This document shows, in pieces, positions 48,726 through 53,104 of a stretch of DNA of 53,104 nucleotides (the stretch's first letter is position 1; every line of letters starts with the position of its first letter). Source of the DNA: an uncultured bacterium (GTDB lineage: Bacteria > Bacillota_I > Bacilli_A > Erysipelotrichales > Erysipelotrichaceae); contig CAIXIN010000056.1 in the NCBI GenBank assembly GCA_903919545.1, positions 1 through 53,104 on the forward strand. Direction: 5' to 3'. A program made the position numbers and the translations under genes. The notes beneath the pieces were generated by a model. It was not told where the DNA came from and did not search any database. It was given only the letters and a program-made list of their open reading frames with translations.

Positions 48726-50502
48726 AAAAATATTGGTCATCGTCTTGATGACCATCACTTTGGTGTCTTGTAAAAAAGAACCTGAAGTCATCTTGACTCC
48801 TTTAGAAGAAAAACTGGCTTCGATGACACTGGATGAAAAACTGGGTCAAATGGTTCAAGCTGAACGTTACTCAGTTGATGCCACTAAAGTAAAGAACACC
48901 AATATGGGCTCTGTCTTATCAGGTGGAGGATCTCATCCTAGCCCAAATACCGTTGAAGGATGGTTGGCTTTGACAGGTGGTTTGAATGATGGTTCTTTAT
49001 CAGGTTCTGCAGAACTTCCTTTACTCTATGGGGTAGATGCGGTTCATGGACATAATAATCTTAAAGGTGCAGTTCTTTTTCCTCATAATATTGCCTTAGG
49101 GGCAACACATGATGAGGATCTTCTTGAACGTATTGGTAAAGCTACTGCGATCCAACTCAAAGCGACTGGGGTCTCATGGGACTTTGCGCCTTGTTTAGCG
49201 GTCGTTCAAGATGTTCGTTGGGGTAGAACCTATGAATCCTATTCAGAGGATCCTCAGCTTGTTTCTAGCTTAGGTGCAGCGTTTATCAAAGGTCTACAAT
49301 CAGAAAAGATCATGGCTACTGCCAAACATTATTTAGCGGATGGTGGTACTGATTTCGATGAGACTAAAAACAACTATATGTTGGATCAAGGCAATGTCAC
49401 CTTAAGCGAAGCTGAGATTCGTGAGCTTCATTTGCCTCCTTATATCGCAGCGATAGAAGCCAATGTCTTAAGTGTAATGGTGTCTTTTAGTTCCATAGAT
49501 GATGATAAGATGCATGCCTCTACCTATTGGATCACAGATGTCTTAAAGACAGAACTTGGATTTAAAGGGGTAGTTGTCTCAGATTGGGAAGCCATTCATC
49601 AATTACCAGGATCTCTTCTTAATCAGGTCAGTGCTTCAGTGAATGCTGGCGTAGATATCTTAATGGAACCTAACGCTTGGAGAGATGTCTTAAGTACTTT
49701 AAAAAGAGCAGTAGAAAACGATATGATCCCAATGAGCCGTATCGATGATGCGGTCATGAGAATACTTTACGTCAAAGATGAATTGGGTCTAGAAAACATG
49801 GGCAGTGCTCAACTTGACTATGAAGGTGATAAAGCCTTAGCAAGAGAAGCCGTTGCGAAATCTCAGGTCCTTCTACTCAACAAAGGTGTTTTACCTCTAC
49901 AAAAAGAAGTGGATATCTTATTGATAGGTCCTGGAGCTGATAATGCGGGTCTACAAAATGGAGGTTGGTCCTTCTCATGGCAAGGTGAGACTACAGGTGT
50001 GAATTTCCCTAATGCGACAACCTTATTAGATGCCTTTAGAGAAGTCGCTGACGCCAATGGAGGACATATTTATACTGATCTAAAAGATGCCTCAAAAGCA
50101 GACATCGTTGTCTTGGTTTTAGCGGAAGTGCCTTACGCAGAAGGTATAGGTGATACCTCTGATCTTAGCTTAACAGGTGCTTTAGCTCATGAGGGCAACG
50201 CAGATGCGATCAGACAAGCAGAAATGACCAAGAAACCTATTTTGACCTTACTAATGACAGGAAGACCTGTATTGATCGAAGAGTATGTGGATAAGTGGGA
50301 TGCGATCGTTGCGAGCTGGTTGTTTGGGACAGAAGCACAAGGTGTAACGGATGTCTTATATGGTGATGTGCCTTTTACAGGAACCTTGAGCTTTACTTGG
50401 CCTAAGACTGTAGAAGCCAATTTGACTTCATCTAATAACCCAAATCGAGATTTTATGAAGGTTCATTACGATATAGGATATGGATTGATTACTTCTAATT
50501 AA
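48712..50502 (+). CDS. Glycoside hydrolase family 3 lipoprotein (beta-glucosidase/glucan hydrolase)
   Basis: Lipobox LVSC; LASMTLDEKLGQMVQAER, YGVDAVHGHNNLKGAVLFPHNIALGAT, FAPCLAVVQDVRWGRTYESYSEDPQLV, GVVVSDWEAIHQ. Confidence 0.94.
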   Translation: MIIVKKILVIVLMTITLVSCKKEPEVILTPLEEKLASMTLDEKLGQMVQAERYSVDATKVKNTNMGSVLSGGGSHPSPNTVEGWLALTGGLNDGSLSGSAELPLLYGVDAVHGHNNLKGAVLFPHNIALGATHDEDLLERIGKATAIQLKATGVSWDFAPCLAVVQDVRWGRTYESYSEDPQLVSSLGAAFIKGLQSEKIMATAKHYLADGGTDFDETKNNYMLDQGNVTLSEAEIRELHLPPYIAAIEANVLSVMVSFSSIDDDKMHASTYWITDVLKTELGFKGVVVSDWEAIHQLPGSLLNQVSASVNAGVDILMEPNAWRDVLSTLKRAVENDMIPMSRIDDAVMRILYVKDELGLENMGSAQLDYEGDKALAREAVAKSQVLLLNKGVLPLQKEVDILLIGPGADNAGLQNGGWSFSWQGETTGVNFPNATTLLDAFREVADANGGHIYTDLKDASKADIVVLVLAEVPYAEGIGDTSDLSLTGALAHEGNADAIRQAEMTKKPILTLLMTGRPVLIEEYVDKWDAIVASWLFGTEAQGVTDVLYGDVPFTGTLSFTWPKTVEANLTSSNNPNRDFMKVHYDIGYGLITSN

Positions 50503-50517
50503 TATCGTTAACACATG

Positions 50518-50545
50518 AAAACGGGGTCTATAGACCCCGTTTTAT
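50518..50545. terminator. Strong terminator at end of glycan operon
   Basis: AAAACGGGGTCTATAGACCCCGTTTTATT. Confidence 0.88.
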
Positions 50546-50572
50546 TATAAACATTTTGATTTACCGATGAGA

Positions 50573-52894
50573 TTACTTAGAATCTTGTTTTTTCCTCGAT
50601 ATAAAGCCTAAACCTAAGCCGATACCTAAGATCCACATCCAATAGGACTCAACTCCGGTATCAGGGAGTTCTTCTTTGAAACTCGCTTTTAAGACGATAG
50701 ATTCACCTAATGAAGTGTTGAAATCAAAGGGATTATCTTCCTCATCTAGCCACTTATCAAAGACAAAGCCTTCTAGTTTAGGATCATCTATTGGGCTTAC
50801 AGTTGAGTTAGGATCGATGATAACTACTCCTAATAAGGTTCCATCTGTCCCAGTAAAATCGATACGAACCAAGCCTGGATTGAAGGTCGCATAACCATCA
50901 TTGAATTCACTATAAATGAACCAATGATCTAGTCCTGTAAAATCAAAGCCTTCATAAGCAGTCTTTAACATCATTTCAGTCGTCGTTTTACCGACACCCA
51001 TTCCAGAATTATTGGTTACTGTAGTTAAGGTTGAATCATAGTATACATGAGAGTAAGTATAATTTGATGTGGAAATTATCCAACCCATAATAGGGTCTGT
51101 TTTATTTGGATCAGTAGGATTAGGATTCTCATCATCATGGATCATAGCCAATTTTCCTGCATAGTAAACATCAGTAAGACTAATAATATTGACATAATCT
51201 ATTAAGTGAGCCCCGCCAATGAGCCCTCCAATACCAACAGAATTATAAGTATAGTGGATGTTTGCGCGTACGTAAGATTCTGTGATGTTAAGTGTATCGT
51301 TATCGTCGTAGCTGACGATGGATCTTCCAATAAAACCACCACCGAAATAACCATTCACGTAGATATCGCCTAAAACGATTGCATGATCAATGCTTGTCTT
51401 TGTGTCTAGTCGACCAGAAATTCCACCAACGAAGCTTTCACCATGAATTTCTCCATCGAAAGTAACGTTTTTGAGACTGGTTAAAGTACCGTAGGTAATG
51501 ACCCCTATGATCCCACCAACGTTACTTGTAGCAACGATCGACGCATTAGTGACTGTGGCTTGATCGATGGACATGGTGTATACGGCACCAATCAATCCAC
51601 CGATGACGGCGTCACCACTGATGTCTATGTTTTTTATATTGATAATCGCTTCACTAGAACTGGTTATCAATTGTCCAGCCAATGAACCAATCGATTGACT
51701 ATTATCCTCTGAGGAAGTTTCACTAAATATAAAACCATCAATATTTACAACTCCTTTAAAATTGATGTTTGTCCCATAAGCGATAACACCACCAAAATTT
51801 GAATTGCTATTTTGAGTAGATTTTATCGATAAGGTCATGATCCTAACATTTTCAAAAATAAGATTTGACCCATTCCCTATTATCCCTCCAACACGATAAA
51901 ATCCTTGAACTACGACATCATTTAGTCCTGCTTCATAAATATGGTTGCTTACTGAACTATTGTATTTTCCTATGAGACCTCCTACATTCACAAAACCTTT
52001 GACGCTAGCATTTCTTGTTGTATTGTCAAGAAAGATCGATCTATAAGCACTCGTAAAATCAGTTTCGGTGGAGTAAAGCCCAACGATACCTCCTACATAG
52101 ATTTCATCCCAATCATAAATGATAAAATCCGAAGTAAAAGCTAGATCAGCTGATTCATAGATATTGGACTGAAAAAGCGTATCAACTGCGTTACCAACAA
52201 AGCCGCCTATAGCCATATCTCCATCAAAATCATAATAACCTTCATATTGTAAATTGAAATTGACTCCCATATCTAAAATGACAGTATTGTTAGAGATCAT
52301 GGAAGGATTAGTGGGGTCATTATCACCGATGACTTCCCCAATCATACCTCCAACGGTACGATGAACACTCACCAAAGCATCGAGTCGATATGTCACATCC
52401 ATCGTTCCTTTGATGGTGACATGATCGATCAATAGTTTTCCACCTTCTTCAACTTTAGCGAAACCAGCTAAAGCCCCAATATAGAACTCTGGATCCGTTA
52501 CGATGACTGAGATATCGACAAAACTCATCGATAAATCCGTAATCGTTGCCCCACCTAATCCATAGAATAATCCAAGAGATACAAAGTCAGAAGAAACATC
52601 TAAGACATCGATCGTTAATCCTGAGATATCATGTTCATTCCCGTCGAATGTCCCGCTAAATAGATGAGTCCCTGATGTTCCTAAAGCAGTCCAGTTCTCA
52701 CCACTGAGATCTAGATTGTTCATTAGGATATAGGAATCATCCCAATCCCCAACGGTTCCGATTGCTTTAAGATCATCGACTGTGAAGATCTGCCAAGGAT
52801 CTAGTGGAGTTCCACTCCCTAAGGCAGAGACATTCATTTTTTGATTCCCAATCATAAGCCATAAAGATAAAATGAGGATTATTATTTTTCTCAT
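50573..52894 (-). CDS. GLUG-motif-repeat cell-surface protein with InlB-type C-terminal repeat and LPDTG sorting signal
   Basis: Repeated VGGIIG/IGGLIG/VGGISG turns; GTPLDPWQIFTVDDLKAIG; C-terminal LPDTGVESYWMWILGIGLGLGFISRKKQDSK; N-terminal signal peptide. Confidence 0.87.
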   Translation of the reverse strand: MRKIIILILSLWLMIGNQKMNVSALGSGTPLDPWQIFTVDDLKAIGTVGDWDDSYILMNNLDLSGENWTALGTSGTHLFSGTFDGNEHDISGLTIDVLDVSSDFVSLGLFYGLGGATITDLSMSFVDISVIVTDPEFYIGALAGFAKVEEGGKLLIDHVTIKGTMDVTYRLDALVSVHRTVGGMIGEVIGDNDPTNPSMISNNTVILDMGVNFNLQYEGYYDFDGDMAIGGFVGNAVDTLFQSNIYESADLAFTSDFIIYDWDEIYVGGIVGLYSTETDFTSAYRSIFLDNTTRNASVKGFVNVGGLIGKYNSSVSNHIYEAGLNDVVVQGFYRVGGIIGNGSNLIFENVRIMTLSIKSTQNSNSNFGGVIAYGTNINFKGVVNIDGFIFSETSSEDNSQSIGSLAGQLITSSSEAIINIKNIDISGDAVIGGLIGAVYTMSIDQATVTNASIVATSNVGGIIGVITYGTLTSLKNVTFDGEIHGESFVGGISGRLDTKTSIDHAIVLGDIYVNGYFGGGFIGRSIVSYDDNDTLNITESYVRANIHYTYNSVGIGGLIGGAHLIDYVNIISLTDVYYAGKLAMIHDDENPNPTDPNKTDPIMGWIISTSNYTYSHVYYDSTLTTVTNNSGMGVGKTTTEMMLKTAYEGFDFTGLDHWFIYSEFNDGYATFNPGLVRIDFTGTDGTLLGVVIIDPNSTVSPIDDPKLEGFVFDKWLDEEDNPFDFNTSLGESIVLKASFKEELPDTGVESYWMWILGIGLGLGFISRKKQDSK

Positions 52895-52943
52895 GTTTCA
52901 AACGCTCCTAATCTCATATTAGACCTTTTGTCTATTAATTCAA

Positions 52944-52963
52944 TATAAATAGTTATATTTATA
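52944..52963. repeat. Inverted repeat TATAAATA-gtta-TATTTATA
   Basis: Perfect 8-bp arms between the surface-protein gene and the MerR-like fragment. Confidence 0.4.
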
Positions 52964-52971
52964 GGATAAAA

Positions 52972-53070
52972 TATGGGAATTTTAGAACTTAGTGAAAGTA
53001 TAGAATTTGCTCACAAAAACACAATTAGACTTTATGAAGAATGAGGCTTAGTTTACCCTATTAGGGTATA
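52972..53070 (+). pseudogene. Degenerate MerR-family DNA-binding-domain fragment
   Basis: ATG GGA ATT... translates as MGILELSESIEFAHKNTIRLYEE*GLVYPIRV*, resembling a MerR helix-turn-helix (xTIRxYEExGL) with an in-frame TGA. Confidence 0.45.
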
Positions 53071-53072
53071 AA

Positions 53073-53099
53073 AAAAGCTCAATGAGCTTTTATTTTTTT
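53073..53099 (+). terminator. Rho-independent terminator
   Basis: AAAAGCTC-aat-GAGCTTTT followed by ATTTTTTT. Confidence 0.75.
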
Positions 53100-53104
53100 G
53101 TAGC

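Noticed and set aside
1-53104. CRISPR arrays, tRNA/rRNA genes, transposases or integrases
   Set aside because: None seen: no regularly spaced repeats, no recognisable tRNA/rRNA segments and no transposase-like translation among the ORFs.
1-53104. TGA recoded as Trp (Mollicutes code 4)
   Set aside because: Many ORFs end cleanly at TGA with overlapping starts (for example 1180, 8126, 31175) and Trp is consistently TGG; the MerR fragment TGA is better explained by decay.

Overview
AT-rich bacterial window using the standard genetic code (TGA acts as a stop and Trp is TGG). The gene set and AT-richness suggest a Firmicutes/Mollicutes-related lineage, but the taxon is an inference. Three blocks are visible. 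(1) About 1-15.15 kb: a long plus-strand carbohydrate operon with class II aldolase, VOC protein, two AP-endonuclease-2-type epimerases, RpiB, an Rbs-type ABC importer, mannose-6-P-isomerase-like cupin, Rpe, an atypical triosephosphate-isomerase-like protein, a LarA-family protein, split transketolase, TauE and a Gfo/Idh/MocA oxidoreductase. It looks like an unassigned sugar or polyol pathway. (2) About 15.3-22.6 kb: mostly minus-strand housekeeping genes (nitroreductase, SGNH hydrolase, AKR, PiT/DUF47, Kbl, Tdh), plus LURP-one and an orphan PTS IIB. (3) About 22.7-50.5 kb: a glycan-utilisation locus, probably for beta-glucan, with GH30, YczE, MFS, ROK, LacI, GH16, GH3, GH2, SBP, GH4, a giant SBP, two MalFG-type permease pairs, an NHL/YIP1-like membrane protein, a DUF5696-like protein split by an apparent frameshift, GH5 and GH3. 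At least five near-palindromic CGAAAGCGTTTTCG-like operators occur in it. The window ends with a GLUG-repeat LPDTG surface protein and a degenerate MerR fragment. The most interesting points are the SBP/permease/NHL-YIP1/DUF5696 module, the left pathway operon, and a sharp difference in GATC density between left and right blocks. All family calls come from reading motifs; no database search was run.
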